The notes: generated by a model not told the origin, from the sequence alone. DNA of 64,000 nucleotides from Paractinoplanes durhamensis (GCF_016862175.1 NZ_BOML01000031.1:1-64000); one strand, 5' to 3'; shown: positions 34,144 through 43,482, counted from the first letter of the stretch. Numbers and translations are program-made.

Positions 34144-34195
34144 TTGACATCCGTTCAAGCCGCGGTTCACAGTGTGTTTCAAAAGAGCGCTTTCA
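34144..34195 (+). promoter_or_regulatory. GH16 promoter with AGCGCT operator, site 2
   Basis: TTGACA at 34144, an 18-base spacer and CACAGT as a possible -10, followed by AAGAGCGCTTTC (34184-34195), an imperfect AGCGCT-centred palindrome in the early transcribed region. The two sites flank the promoter and could loop or block it. Confidence 0.55.
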
Positions 34196-34246
34196 CGTGA
34201 CATCCCCGACGTGAGGCCGCAATCCCCCGACCCAGGAGTCAACCCC

Positions 34247-35959
34247 ATGACATCCCCAATCCTGGTCCGCAGACGACCCTTCGCCCTGGCTCTGGCCGTC
34301 CTCGGCCTGCTCGCCACCTACTTCGTGATCACCATGACCCGCGCCGACGCCGCCGAGGTGGTCGTCTCGCAGGGCAAGACGGCGACCGCGTCGTCGTCCG
34401 AGGTGGCCGGTGCCTACCTGGCGTCCGAGGCCAACGACGGCAACAACGGCACCCGGTGGGCCAGCACCTGGTCGGCCGCGCAGTGGTGGCAGGTCGACCT
34501 CGGCACGGCCACCGCGGTCTCCCGGATCGCGATCAACTGGGAGTCGGCGTACGCGAAGGCGTTCACGATCCAGTTCTCGAACGACGGCTCGTCGTTTACC
34601 CAGGCCTACGCCACCACGACCGGCGCGGGCGGCCAGCAGAGCATCACGGTCAGCGGCACCGCCCGATATGTTCGGATAAATCTGACTGAGCGGGCACTGG
34701 CCGCCTACGGCTACTCATTCTGGGAGTTCCAAGTCTTTGCCGGTGGCACCACCACGCCGCCAACGACCACCCCGCCGACCGGCACCGCGCGGCTGCTGAG
34801 CTACAACAAGCCGGCCACCGCCTCCACCTGGCAGAACGACGTCAACTGCAACCCCTGCAGCCCCGACAAGGCGTTCGACAACGACCCGGCCAGCCGCTGG
34901 GCCACCAGCTCGACCAACGGCTGGGTCGACCCCGGCTGGATCGCGGTCGACCTGGGCGCCACCGCGCAGATCAGCCAGGTCGTCCTGCAGTGGGACCCGG
35001 CCTACGGCAAGGCGTACCAAATCCAGGTCTCGAACGACAACGTGAACTGGACCTCGATCTACAGCACCACCACCGGTGACGGTCTCAAGGACGTCATCAA
35101 CGCCACCGGCACCGGCCGCTACGTCCGGATGTACGGCACCGCCCGCAGCAGCACCTACGGCTACTCGCTGTGGGAGTTCAGCATCTACGGCACCGGCGGC
35201 GCCCCGCAGGACCCGCCGGCCAAACCGGCCGACCCGACCTTCCCGGCGTCCCGCCTGGTCTTCGCGGACGAGTTCAACGGCGCGGCCAGCAGCAAACCAG
35301 ACTCGTCCAAGTGGACGCTCGACCCGGGCACCGGCCAGAACGGCGAGCAGGAGTACTACACCAACGGCGACAACGCGGCGATGGACGGCCAGGGCCACCT
35401 GGTGATGACCGCGCGTAAGGAGACCGTCGGGGGCCGTGACTACACGTCACACCGGATGAACACCGGCGGTAAGTTCACCTTCCAGTACGGCCGGGTCGAG
35501 GCCCGGGTGAAGGTGCCGAAGGGCCAGGGCTTCTGGCCGGCGTTCTGGATGATGGGCGCCGACTTCCTGAGCGGCCGCCCGTGGCCGTACAACGGCGAGG
35601 TCGACATCATGGAGGTCCTCGGCAAGGACACCACCACGACGTACGCGACGCTGCACGCCCCGATGTACAACGGCGGCGGCGGTTACGGCCAGTCGCTGAA
35701 GACGGTGGACCTCTCCGCCGACTTCCACACCTGGGCCGCCGAGTGGGACAGCAAGGGCATCCGCTTCTTCCTCGACAACACCCAGGTCTTCTACGCCAGC
35801 AAGGAGACCACCGAGAACACCAAGGGCGCGTGGGTCTATGACCACCCGTTCTACCTCATCCTGAACCTGGCGGTCGGCGGCGACTGGCCGGGTGCGGTCG
35901 ACGCGACCACCCCGTTCCCGTCTCAGATGCTCGTCGACTACGTGCGGGTCTACCAGTGA
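34247..35959 (+). CDS. Secreted GH16 beta-glucanase with two CBM32-like domains
   Basis: 570 aa. Signal peptide of about 37 residues (TRADA cut). Two F5/8-type (CBM32-like) domains, about 40-165 and 175-320, each with a RWAS/RWATS and a YxxY-type end (YGYSFWEFQ, YGYSLWEFS), joined by Thr/Pro-rich linkers. C-terminal GH16 domain from about 335; the catalytic E-x-D-x-x-E is Glu 451, Asp 453, Glu 456 in GEVDIMEVLG. Likely an endo-1,3-beta-glucanase (laminarinase type). ATG 34247 follows AGGAG at 8 bases. AGCGCT operators upstream and the adjacent LacI gene suggest local control. Confidence 0.93.
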   Translation: MTSPILVRRRPFALALAVLGLLATYFVITMTRADAAEVVVSQGKTATASSSEVAGAYLASEANDGNNGTRWASTWSAAQWWQVDLGTATAVSRIAINWESAYAKAFTIQFSNDGSSFTQAYATTTGAGGQQSITVSGTARYVRINLTERALAAYGYSFWEFQVFAGGTTTPPTTTPPTGTARLLSYNKPATASTWQNDVNCNPCSPDKAFDNDPASRWATSSTNGWVDPGWIAVDLGATAQISQVVLQWDPAYGKAYQIQVSNDNVNWTSIYSTTTGDGLKDVINATGTGRYVRMYGTARSSTYGYSLWEFSIYGTGGAPQDPPAKPADPTFPASRLVFADEFNGAASSKPDSSKWTLDPGTGQNGEQEYYTNGDNAAMDGQGHLVMTARKETVGGRDYTSHRMNTGGKFTFQYGRVEARVKVPKGQGFWPAFWMMGADFLSGRPWPYNGEVDIMEVLGKDTTTTYATLHAPMYNGGGGYGQSLKTVDLSADFHTWAAEWDSKGIRFFLDNTQVFYASKETTENTKGAWVYDHPFYLILNLAVGGDWPGAVDATTPFPSQMLVDYVRVYQ

Positions 35960-35964
35960 GCGCG

Positions 35965-35994
35965 GGCGCCGCCGCCGTCCCCGGCGGCGGCGCC
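35965..35994 (+). terminator. Terminator after GH16
   Basis: 13-bp perfect stem GGCGCCGCCGCCG / CGGCGGCGGCGCC with a TCCC loop, 5 bases after the GH16 stop. The next gene therefore probably has its own promoter. Confidence 0.8.
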
Positions 35995-36003
35995 TCACAC
36001 CGA

Positions 36004-36015
36004 GAGAGCGCTCTC
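36004..36015. promoter_or_regulatory. AGCGCT operator before second lacI gene
   Basis: Perfect palindrome GAGAGCGCTCTC, 24 bases before the ATG and just upstream of TATAAC, a possible -10. Points to autoregulation. Confidence 0.7.
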
Positions 36016-36039
36016 AATGGGCCTGCTATAACAGACCGC

Positions 36040-37086
36040 ATGAATCCCCGGCCCGCTCGCGGCGGCCAGCATCCGACGATGGACCAGGTGGCCGAGGCCG
36101 CCGGCGTCTCGCGGGCGACCGTCTCCCGCGTCATCAACGGCGCCCCCAGCGTCGACGCCAAGATCCGCGAGATGGTCCAGCGCGCGATCGCCGACACGGG
36201 CTACGTCCCGAACGTGGCGGCCCGCAGCCTGGTCACCCGAAGGTCGAACTCGGTGGCCCTGGTGATCAGCGAGCCGGACCGCCCCGACAACCACAGCTTC
36301 CTGAACCGCATCTTCACCGACCCGTACTTCGGCCGCATCACCGCCGGCGCGACAAGTGCGCTGCGCCCGCACGACATCCACCTGGTGGTGATCCCGACAG
36401 ATTCCACAGATCACCACCAGGTGGTGCGTTACCTGCGCCAGGGCCACGTCGACGGCGTCCTGCTGATCAGCAGCCACGAACAGGACACCCTCCCGAGGCA
36501 GGTGCACGACCTGGGGATTCCGGCGGTGGTCTCGGCCCGCCCGACGTCCCCGATTGCGGTCAGTTACGTGGACGTGGATCAGCGCCTGGGCGCCCGCCTG
36601 GCCGCAGAACACCTGCTCAACCGGGGTTGCCGCACGCTAGCGACGATCAGCGGCCCGCTGGACATCCCATCGGGTCTGGACCGCTTGGACGGATTCCGAG
36701 CTTTCTTGTCAACCCGAGGCTTCCCGTCGGTCCCCACGATCGAGGGCGACTTCACCCGAGCAGGAGGCGAGGCAATGGCCCGCCGCCTGCTGGCCCAACA
36801 CCCCAACATAGACGGACTTTTCGTAGCAAACGACCTGATGGCCGAAGGCGCACTACGCGCCTTGCAGGACCTGGGCCGCCGAGTCCCCGACGACATAGCG
36901 GTGGTCGGCTTCGACGACAGCAGCGCCGCCCTGGATTGCCGCCCCTTGCTGACGACGGTGCGCCAGCCGGTGGAGGAGATGGCCGCCGAGATGGCCGAGG
37001 TCCTGATGGCCCACATAGCCACTCCGGGTCGCCTGCCTCGCTCGGTGACGTTCCAGCCGTCCTTGGTAATCCGAAATTCCGCATAA
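36040..37086 (+). CDS. LacI-family regulator (probable beta-glucan circuit)
   Basis: 348 aa. Helix-turn-helix TMDQVAEAAGVSRATVSRVINGAP (about residues 13-36), hinge, then the ligand domain (VALVISEPDRPDNHSFLNRIFTDPYFG, VDGVLLISSH, AVVGFDDSSAAL). The HTH sequence is of the type that reads operators centred on AGCGCT, which are present before this gene, before GH16 and at 47752. The family's known CebR members respond to cellobiose; here a laminari-oligosaccharide is inferred. ATG 36040 follows the operator closely, so the 5' leader is short. Confidence 0.92.
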   Translation: MNPRPARGGQHPTMDQVAEAAGVSRATVSRVINGAPSVDAKIREMVQRAIADTGYVPNVAARSLVTRRSNSVALVISEPDRPDNHSFLNRIFTDPYFGRITAGATSALRPHDIHLVVIPTDSTDHHQVVRYLRQGHVDGVLLISSHEQDTLPRQVHDLGIPAVVSARPTSPIAVSYVDVDQRLGARLAAEHLLNRGCRTLATISGPLDIPSGLDRLDGFRAFLSTRGFPSVPTIEGDFTRAGGEAMARRLLAQHPNIDGLFVANDLMAEGALRALQDLGRRVPDDIAVVGFDDSSAALDCRPLLTTVRQPVEEMAAEMAEVLMAHIATPGRLPRSVTFQPSLVIRNSA

Positions 37087-37218
37087 ACCCATATAAATAC
37101 GCCGTAGATGAGCCCCCGCCCGCACAGGCAGGGCAAGGCGTCCGGCCAAGGCCGTTGCGCCACCATCCGGCGAAACTGCACAGCCGCCCGCCCCGGCGTT
37201 CTCCTACGGTCCCGAGCC

Positions 37219-37308
37219 ATGCCCTTCGACCTGACCGCCTTCTACGACGACCACCCAAAGAGCGCGCGGGCCGCCGCCGCACCGTGGTCGAGGCCGTCCG
37301 CCGGCTAG
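37219..37308 (+). pseudogene. Possible truncated gene start
   Basis: A 29-codon frame begins MPFDLTAFYDDHPKSARAAAAPW and ends in TAG inside the 3' end of dinB. The opening has the style of a real N-terminus, while the rest is cut short by the dinB end. It may be the stub of a lost gene in the 218-base gap between lacI and dinB. Weak evidence. Confidence 0.25.
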
Positions 37309-38480
37309 TCGGGGAGGATCGGCACCGACGGGTTGAGCCGGCGGCCCAGGGTGGCGGCGCGGCCCAGGGAGCTCGAACCGAAGCGGTCGCGAACCGCGTC
37401 CATCGCCACGTCGAGGCGGTCGTCGGAGAGCTCGTCGAACAGGGACGGCTGGACGCTGCCGTCGGTGTCCAGGTTGCTCACGGCCACACCGACCAGGGTC
37501 AGGCCGCGGGCCTCGATCAGCGGGCGGGCCTCGGCCAGCAGCGCCCGCGCGGTCTCCAGCACCACCCGGGTCTGCATCGTCGCCGTCAGCAGGCTGCGCG
37601 ATCGGGTGGCCCGGCCGAAGTCGTCGAAGCGCAGCCGCAACGTCACCGTGCGGCCGGCCCGGTTGGCGCCGCGCATCCGGCGGGTGACCCGGTCGACCAG
37701 GGCGGCCAGGGTGGCGTCGATCTCGGCGAACGGGCGCGGGCGGCGGCCCAGCGCGCACTGCGAACCGATCGAGCCGCGGCGGAGGCCGGGCCGGACCCGG
37801 CGCGGGTCGCGGTTGTGGGCCAGCGCGTGCAGGTGTCGGCCGGAGTGCGGGCCGAGCATGGTGACCAGGGCGGCCTCGCCGATCCGGGCGACGTGGCCGA
37901 CCGTGTTGATCCGGTGCTCGCGCAGCTTGGCCGACGTCACCGGGCCGACGCCCCAGAGCCGCTCGACCGGCAGCGGGTGCAGGAAGTCGAGCTCGGTGCC
38001 GGGCGGGACCTCGAGCAGGCCGTCCGGCTTGCCGACGGCGCTGGCGACCTTGGCCAGGAACTTGGTGCCGGCGATGCCGACCGTGATCGGCAGGCCGACC
38101 CCGTCGCGCACGGCGGCGCGCAGGCCGGCCGCGATCTCCCGCGGCTCCCCACGGATCTTGTGGAGGCCGGTGACGTCGAGGAAGGCCTCGTCGATGGAGA
38201 TGCCCTCGACCAGCGGGGTGGTGTCGCGGAAGATCTCGAACACCGCCTTGCTCGCCGCCGAATACGCCTTCATCCGGGGCGGGACCACCACCGCCCGCGG
38301 GCAGAGCGCCCGGGCCTGGGTCAGGCCCATCGGCGTGCGCACGCCGCACGCCTTCGCCTCGTAGCTCGCGGCCAGCACCACGCCCATGCCGACCAGCACC
38401 GGACGGCCGCGCAGCGCGGGGTCGTCGCGCTGCTCGACCGAGGCGTAGAACGCGTCGAGATCGGCGTGCAGGATGGGCAC
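37305..38480 (-). CDS. dinB: DNA polymerase IV (Y family)
   Basis: 391 aa translesion polymerase. Metal-binding residues are visible in ILHADLDAFYASVEQ and SIDEAFLDVT, with the steric YSAASKAVFEIFR segment and a little-finger domain at the C-terminus. No typical beta-clamp-binding motif is visible at the end; the final residues are LGRRLNPSVPILPD. It bypasses lesions at stalled forks. A near-perfect LexA box lies just upstream, indicating SOS induction. Confidence 0.93.
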   Translation of the reverse strand: MPILHADLDAFYASVEQRDDPALRGRPVLVGMGVVLAASYEAKACGVRTPMGLTQARALCPRAVVVPPRMKAYSAASKAVFEIFRDTTPLVEGISIDEAFLDVTGLHKIRGEPREIAAGLRAAVRDGVGLPITVGIAGTKFLAKVASAVGKPDGLLEVPPGTELDFLHPLPVERLWGVGPVTSAKLREHRINTVGHVARIGEAALVTMLGPHSGRHLHALAHNRDPRRVRPGLRRGSIGSQCALGRRPRPFAEIDATLAALVDRVTRRMRGANRAGRTVTLRLRFDDFGRATRSRSLLTATMQTRVVLETARALLAEARPLIEARGLTLVGVAVSNLDTDGSVQPSLFDELSDDRLDVAMDAVRDRFGSSSLGRAATLGRRLNPSVPILPD

Positions 38481-38491
38481 GCTGAGCAGTT

Positions 38492-38507
38492 TAGAACATA
38501 TGTTCGA
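38492..38507 (-). promoter_or_regulatory. LexA/SOS box before dinB
   Basis: On the minus strand TCGAACATATGTTCTA, matching the actinobacterial SOS consensus TCGAACN4GTTCGA at all but one of the fixed positions; the core GAACATATGTTC is a perfect palindrome. It lies 12 bases before the dinB start. Confidence 0.85.
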
Positions 38508-38634
38508 TCGGCGACAGGGCCTCTGAGCTGCGAAGACATCTATCTATGCAACACGGAATTTCCCCGGGAGGTATTGACCGACGAACGTCTATCGGCGTTA
38601 TGTGGGGGCGTTCGTCCGCTTCAATGGAGGCAAA

Positions 38635-40593
38635 GTGATCAAAAGCTCGACCGTGAGGTCGCGGCTGGCGCTGGTTGTCGCACTCGGCACCGCCGCCGCC
38701 TCGTTCCTCGGGGCCGGCCCGGCCACCGCCGCGGCCCGTCCCGGACGGCACGTCCTCAACGGCAGTCAGCCGCGCTGGCTGACCAGGGCGCGCGCTACCG
38801 GCGGCGCTCCGGCCGCCGCCGAATCCATCTCCTTCGGCGTCCTGCTCAACCTGCGCGACAGCGCCAACGCCGAGGCCACTCTCGCCCAGATCTCCGACCC
38901 GGCGAGCGCGAGCTACGGCAAGTGGCTCACCACCAGTGATTTCAAGACCCGGTTCGCGCCGGCCTCGACCGATGTCGACGCCGTCCGCTCCTGGCTCAAG
39001 GGCCAGGGCTTCGCCCTGCGCGACACCCTCGGCGGGATGTATGTCGAGGCGGCCGGCACCACGGCTCAGATCAACAAAGTTTTCGGTACGACCGTGAAGG
39101 ACTACTCGTACCAGGGCAAGACCGTGCACGCGAACAGCACCGCGCTGTCGCTGCCGGAGGACACCCCGTCGGCGGTCCTCGGCGTCGTCGCCGGCGTGCT
39201 CGGCCTCGACCAGGGCCAGGCGCTCAAGACCCCGGGCGAAACCCTGCCCGGCCCGGACACCGGCTTCCGCCCGGGCACGCCCTGCTCGTCGTACTACGGC
39301 GAGAAGACCGCCACCGCGCAGCCGGCCGCGAACGGCAAGAAGCAGCCGTACGTCGTGTGTGGCTACGCGCCGAAGCAGTACCAGTCGGCGTACGGCGTCA
39401 GTGACCTGATCAAGAAGGGCATCGACGGGCGTGGCGTGACCGTGGCGGTCACCGACGCGTTCGCCTCGCCGACGATCGCGCAGGACCTGAGCACGTACAA
39501 CCGCAAGCACGGCCTGCCCGCGTTCGGCCGGAACCAGTTCCGGCAGATCACCCCCGGCCCCGACGGCTACGACATGGTCGAGGACTGCGGCGGCGCCGGT
39601 TGGTACGGCGAGGAGACTCTGGACATCGAGGCAGTGCACTCGATGGCCCCGGGCGCGAAGATCGTCTACGTGGGCGGGGCCGACTGCAACACCGGCCTCG
39701 ACGAGGCGTGGGCGACCACCATCGACAACCACGTGGCCGACATCGTCACCAACTCGTGGGGCACCGGCACCGACAAGGTGGCGGACCTCGGCGCCGAGTT
39801 CATCGCGTTCTACCAGCAGTTCTCGCTGGAGGCCGCGCTGACCGGCATCACCGTCGACTTCTCCAGCGGCGACGCCGGCGACGAGACCCAGGGCGGCACC
39901 GAGCCCGACCTGAAGACCGTCGACTTCCCGGCCGACCTGCCGTTCGTGACCGGCGTCGGCGGCACCAGCGTCGGCATCGACAAGCACGGCAAGCGGGTCT
40001 GGGAGCACGGCTGGCAGTCGGCCTACGCCCCGTTGTCGGACGACGGCAAGAGCTGGGGCGAGTCGGCGTACTCGTCCGGTGGTGGCGGCGGTACGAGCAT
40101 CCTGTTCGGGCAGCCGTTCTACCAGCGCGGTGTCGTTCCGGACTCGATCTCGAAGTACTTCGGGGCGACCCGGATGCGGACCGTGCCGGACATCTCGATG
40201 CCGGGCGACCCGAACACCGGCTTCATCGTCGGCCAGACCCAGGAGTTCACCGACGGCACCTACTACGACGAGTACCGCATCGGTGGCACCAGCCTGGCGT
40301 CGCCGCTGCTGGCCGGTCTGCAGGCGGTGCAGAGCCAGAAGCAGCACCACCCGGTCGGCTTCGCCAACCCGGCCTACTACCGCACGGCGGGCACGGCGGC
40401 GATCACCGACATCGTCGCGCCGAAGAAGCCCGTCCTGCAGGTCCGGACGAACTTCGTGAACTCGGAGAACGCGGCGGACGGCCGGCAGTTCCTGCTGCAG
40501 ACGGTCGACGTGCAGACGACGACCATCCACAGCACCCGTGGCTACGACGCCGAGACCGGCGTGGGCGTCCCGGGACCGGCCTTCTTCCGGTAA
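38635..40593 (+). CDS. Secreted S53 (sedolisin/kumamolisin) serine-carboxyl peptidase
   Basis: 652 aa. Signal peptide of about 33 residues (ATAAA region), pro-domain to about residue 190, catalytic domain after it. Catalytic residues: Glu 326 and Asp 330 in GEETLDIEAVH, the oxyanion Asp in SSGDAGD, and Ser 553 in GGTSLASP. A C-terminal Asp/Gly loop (TDIVAP, GYDAETGVGVP) fits the calcium site. The enzyme matures by removing the pro-domain and acts at acidic pH in known relatives. GTG 38635 is chosen because GGAGG lies 5 bases upstream. Confidence 0.92.
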   Translation: MIKSSTVRSRLALVVALGTAAASFLGAGPATAAARPGRHVLNGSQPRWLTRARATGGAPAAAESISFGVLLNLRDSANAEATLAQISDPASASYGKWLTTSDFKTRFAPASTDVDAVRSWLKGQGFALRDTLGGMYVEAAGTTAQINKVFGTTVKDYSYQGKTVHANSTALSLPEDTPSAVLGVVAGVLGLDQGQALKTPGETLPGPDTGFRPGTPCSSYYGEKTATAQPAANGKKQPYVVCGYAPKQYQSAYGVSDLIKKGIDGRGVTVAVTDAFASPTIAQDLSTYNRKHGLPAFGRNQFRQITPGPDGYDMVEDCGGAGWYGEETLDIEAVHSMAPGAKIVYVGGADCNTGLDEAWATTIDNHVADIVTNSWGTGTDKVADLGAEFIAFYQQFSLEAALTGITVDFSSGDAGDETQGGTEPDLKTVDFPADLPFVTGVGGTSVGIDKHGKRVWEHGWQSAYAPLSDDGKSWGESAYSSGGGGGTSILFGQPFYQRGVVPDSISKYFGATRMRTVPDISMPGDPNTGFIVGQTQEFTDGTYYDEYRIGGTSLASPLLAGLQAVQSQKQHHPVGFANPAYYRTAGTAAITDIVAPKKPVLQVRTNFVNSENAADGRQFLLQTVDVQTTTIHSTRGYDAETGVGVPGPAFFR

Positions 40594-40605
40594 CAGGGAA
40601 CGTGG

Positions 40606-40629
40606 GGGGCGGGCAGACGGGCCCGCCCT
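40606..40629. terminator. Bidirectional terminator
   Basis: 8-bp perfect GC stem GGGCGGGC / GCCCGCCC with a 6-base loop, between the convergent S53 peptidase and CBM protein genes. Confidence 0.65.
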
Positions 40630-40647
40630 CCACCGAACTGAGCAGGC

Positions 40648-41274
40648 TCAGTGCACGAAGAGGAACCAGTTGATGTTGAGGAACTCGCCGTCGTCGTCCC
40701 GGGCGAACGTGAAGTAGACCGTGTGCGTCCCGGTCACCGGCGTGAGCGACACCTCGTCCGTACGCCAATTCTGCCAGCCGCCGGTCTTCGTCACCCGCAG
40801 CGTCCCGACCGGCTCGGCCGTCGGACTGTCCAGGCGGATCTCCATCCGCCCGTCCTCCGCGTCGGAGGCCACCCGCACGTCCAGCTTGGTCGCCGGCACC
40901 TCGCCGAACTCGATGTTGTCGAAGCGCAGCGCGTCACCGCCCGCGATCCAGCCGACGTTCTTGCCGCCGCCCTCGTCCTCGGTGTCCTGCGGCTCGATGC
41001 CCTCGGCGGCGCTCGCCGACTCGGCCTGCAGCGTCTGGTAGACGGTCGGCGTCGGCGCCTCCGAGGTGGTCGGGACCGGTGACACCGGCCCCGACGACGG
41101 AACCGCCGAGGGCAGCGCGTTGGCCGCCGCCGGCGCCGGCGTGTCCTGCCAGCGCCCGATCAGGTAGCCGAGAAGCACCAAGCCCAGCCCGGCCAGCGCG
41201 AAGAGCAGGCGCTGCCGGGTGCGATAGGCGCGGGTGCGGTAGACCGACGGAGCCGCCGGCGGTGGGGCCACCAC
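40648..41274 (-). CDS. Membrane-anchored CBM6-like protein in ABC operon
   Basis: 208 aa. Basic N-terminus, one transmembrane helix (LLFALAGLGLVLLGYLIG), a Pro/Ser/Thr-rich linker, then a C-terminal CBM6/CBM35-type sandwich: LQAESASAAEG start, VGWIAGGDALRFDNIEFG, RLDSPTAEPVGTL, GGWQNWRT and a final FLNINWFLF. There is no catalytic domain. GTG 41274 lies 2 bases after the DppF-type ATPase stop, so it is the last gene of the transporter operon. A carbohydrate-binding anchor co-produced with an oligopeptide-type importer suggests the substrate may be a sugar. Confidence 0.8.
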   Translation of the reverse strand: MVAPPPAAPSVYRTRAYRTRQRLLFALAGLGLVLLGYLIGRWQDTPAPAAANALPSAVPSSGPVSPVPTTSEAPTPTVYQTLQAESASAAEGIEPQDTEDEGGGKNVGWIAGGDALRFDNIEFGEVPATKLDVRVASDAEDGRMEIRLDSPTAEPVGTLRVTKTGGWQNWRTDEVSLTPVTGTHTVYFTFARDDDGEFLNINWFLFVH

Positions 41275-41276
41275 CG

Positions 41277-42335
41277 CTAGACGACCTCGGCGACGATCGA
41301 CTCGACCGGCGGCTCGGCGAAGTGGCAGGCCGCGACGGTGGCACCGCCCGGCTTCTCCTCCAGCGGCGGGTCCTGGGTGGCGCAGATGTCCTGGGCCTTC
41401 CAGCAGCGGGTGCGGAAGCGGCAGCCGGACGGCGGGTCGACCGGGCTGGGCACGTCGCCGACCAGCCGGATCCGGTGCTTCGGCGGAACGCCGCGGACCA
41501 CCGCGATGTCCGGCACCGCGGAGAGCAGCGCCTGAGTGTACGGGTGCTGCGGCTTCTCGTAGAGCGCGTCCCGCGGGCCCTCCTCGACCATCCGGCCGAG
41601 GTACATGACCGCGACCCGGTCGCAGAAGTGCCGGACCACGCCCAGGTCGTGGGCGATGAAGACGAACGCGATGCCCAGCTCCTTGCGGAGGTTCTCCAGC
41701 AGGTTCATCACCTGGGCCTGGATGGACACGTCGAGCGCCGAGACCGGCTCGTCGGCCACGATGATCTTCGGCCGGGCGGCGAGCGCGCGGGCGATGCCGA
41801 TGCGCTGGCGCTGACCGCCGGAGAACTCGTGCGGGTAGCGGTTGAAGTGCTCCGGGTTGAGGCCGACGACCTCGAGCAGCTCCTGCACCCGCTTCAGCTC
41901 GCCGTTCTTGGGCACCATGCCGTGCGTACGCAGCGCGGTGCCGACGATCGCGCCGACGGTGTGCCGCGGGTTCAGCGACGAGTACGGGTCCTGGAAGATC
42001 AGCTGGATCTCCCGGCGGTACGGCCGCAGCTTGCGCTCGGACATGTGCGCGATGTCCACGCCCTGGTACTTGATCGAGCCGGCGGTCGGTTCGAGCAGCC
42101 GGGTGATCAGCCGGGCGGTGGTGGACTTGCCACAGCCGGACTCGCCGACCAGGCCCAGCGTCTCGCCGGGCTGCACGGTCAGGCTGACCCCGTCGACCGC
42201 CTGCACCCACTTGTTCTTGCGGGCCAGCAGGCCATCGCCCTTGGTCCGGAAATGCATCTTCACATTGTCGAGCTCGAGCAGAGGGGCACCCTCAACCCGC
42301 TTGACTCCCGACTTCGTGTTCGTAGCAGCGGTCAT
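41277..42335 (-). CDS. Oligopeptide/dipeptide-type ABC ATPase (OppF/DppF)
   Basis: 352 aa. Walker A GESGCGKST, Q loop, signature FSGGQRQRIG, Walker B IIVADEPVSALD and H-loop in FIAHDLG. The C-terminal extension holds the four-Cys cluster of this subfamily (GCRFRTRCWKAQDIC and a later C). It pairs with the DppD-type ATPase gene before it to power the two permeases. It starts 13 bases after that gene's stop. Confidence 0.93.
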   Translation of the reverse strand: MTAATNTKSGVKRVEGAPLLELDNVKMHFRTKGDGLLARKNKWVQAVDGVSLTVQPGETLGLVGESGCGKSTTARLITRLLEPTAGSIKYQGVDIAHMSERKLRPYRREIQLIFQDPYSSLNPRHTVGAIVGTALRTHGMVPKNGELKRVQELLEVVGLNPEHFNRYPHEFSGGQRQRIGIARALAARPKIIVADEPVSALDVSIQAQVMNLLENLRKELGIAFVFIAHDLGVVRHFCDRVAVMYLGRMVEEGPRDALYEKPQHPYTQALLSAVPDIAVVRGVPPKHRIRLVGDVPSPVDPPSGCRFRTRCWKAQDICATQDPPLEEKPGGATVAACHFAEPPVESIVAEVV

Positions 42336-42348
42336 CGCAGTGGTCCTC

Positions 42349-43482
42349 TTACGGCAGCCGGGGCAGGACTTCGGTCTCGAACACCCTGTCGGGTTCCTTC
42401 AGGTGGCACCGGGAGGTGCGGCCCTGGTCCGCGGTCCGCGAGATCAACTCGGGCTTGAGCGTGCGGCACAGGTCGCCGCCCACCCGGTCGCGGAACTCGC
42501 AGCGCGGGTGGAAGGCGCAGCCGCTCGGCATGGCGAGCAGGCTGGGCGGCGAGCCCGGGATCGGGTGCAGCGGGCCGGGCGTGCCGGACACCGCCGGGAT
42601 GCTTTCCAGCAGACCCCAGCTGTACGGGTGCAGCGGCGCACCGAGGATCTTGTCGACCGGGCCGTGCTCGACCGCGTTGCCGCCGTACATCACCAGGATG
42701 TCGTCGGCGATCTCGGCCACCACGCCCAGGTCGTGGGTGATGAAGACGACCGCCGAGCCGAAGTCGCGCTGCAGATCGGAGATGAGGTCGAGGATCTGCG
42801 CCTGCACGGTCACGTCGAGGGCCGTGGTCGGCTCGTCGGCGATCAGCAGCTTCGGGTCGTTGACCAGCGCCATCGCGATCATGGCGCGCTGCCGCATGCC
42901 GCCGGAGAACTCATGCGGGAACTGATTCACCCGGCGCGACGGGTTCGGGATGCCGACCCGGCCGAGCATGTCGATCGCACGCGCCTTGGCCACCCGCTTC
43001 GAGACGTTGTGGTGCGCCCGGTACGACTCCATGATCTGGTCGCCGATGGTGAAGAACGGGTGCAGCGACGACTGCGGGTCCTGGAAGATCATCGCGGCGT
43101 CGGCGCCGCGGTAGCTCATCAGGTCCTTCTCGCTCATGCCGACGACCTCTTTGCCGCCGACCTTGATCGACCCGGAGATCCAGGTCGACTTGCGGTCGTG
43201 CAGGCCGAGGATGGCCATGCTGGAGACGCTCTTGCCGGAGCCGGACTCGCCGACGATGGCCAGCGTGCGCCGCAGCGGCAGCGAGTAGCTCAGGCCCTGC
43301 ACCGCCTGCACTTTGCCGTCCGCCGTGGGGAACTGGACGTGCAGGTCGTTGACCTCGAGGTACGCCTCTTCACCCTCGGCGTGTGCGCGCGGGATGCGGG
43401 TGACGGTCTGCGGGGCGCGGACGCTCTGATCAGTCATGTTGCCGCCTTGCGGGACAGATGTGGTCGGGTCGGTGTCGCTCAT
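42349..43482 (-). CDS. Oligopeptide/dipeptide-type ABC ATPase (OppD/DppD)
   Basis: 377 aa. Walker A GESGSGKS, signature FSGGMRQRAM, Walker B LLIADEPTTALD and H-loop in FITHDLG; the C-terminal family motif is GCAFHPRCEFRDRVGGDLC. ATG 43482 overlaps the permease stop in ATGA, supporting translational coupling. A second start at 43437, with AAGGCGG ahead of it, would remove 15 residues. Confidence 0.92.
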   Translation of the reverse strand: MSDTDPTTSVPQGGNMTDQSVRAPQTVTRIPRAHAEGEEAYLEVNDLHVQFPTADGKVQAVQGLSYSLPLRRTLAIVGESGSGKSVSSMAILGLHDRKSTWISGSIKVGGKEVVGMSEKDLMSYRGADAAMIFQDPQSSLHPFFTIGDQIMESYRAHHNVSKRVAKARAIDMLGRVGIPNPSRRVNQFPHEFSGGMRQRAMIAMALVNDPKLLIADEPTTALDVTVQAQILDLISDLQRDFGSAVVFITHDLGVVAEIADDILVMYGGNAVEHGPVDKILGAPLHPYSWGLLESIPAVSGTPGPLHPIPGSPPSLLAMPSGCAFHPRCEFRDRVGGDLCRTLKPELISRTADQGRTSRCHLKEPDRVFETEVLPRLP

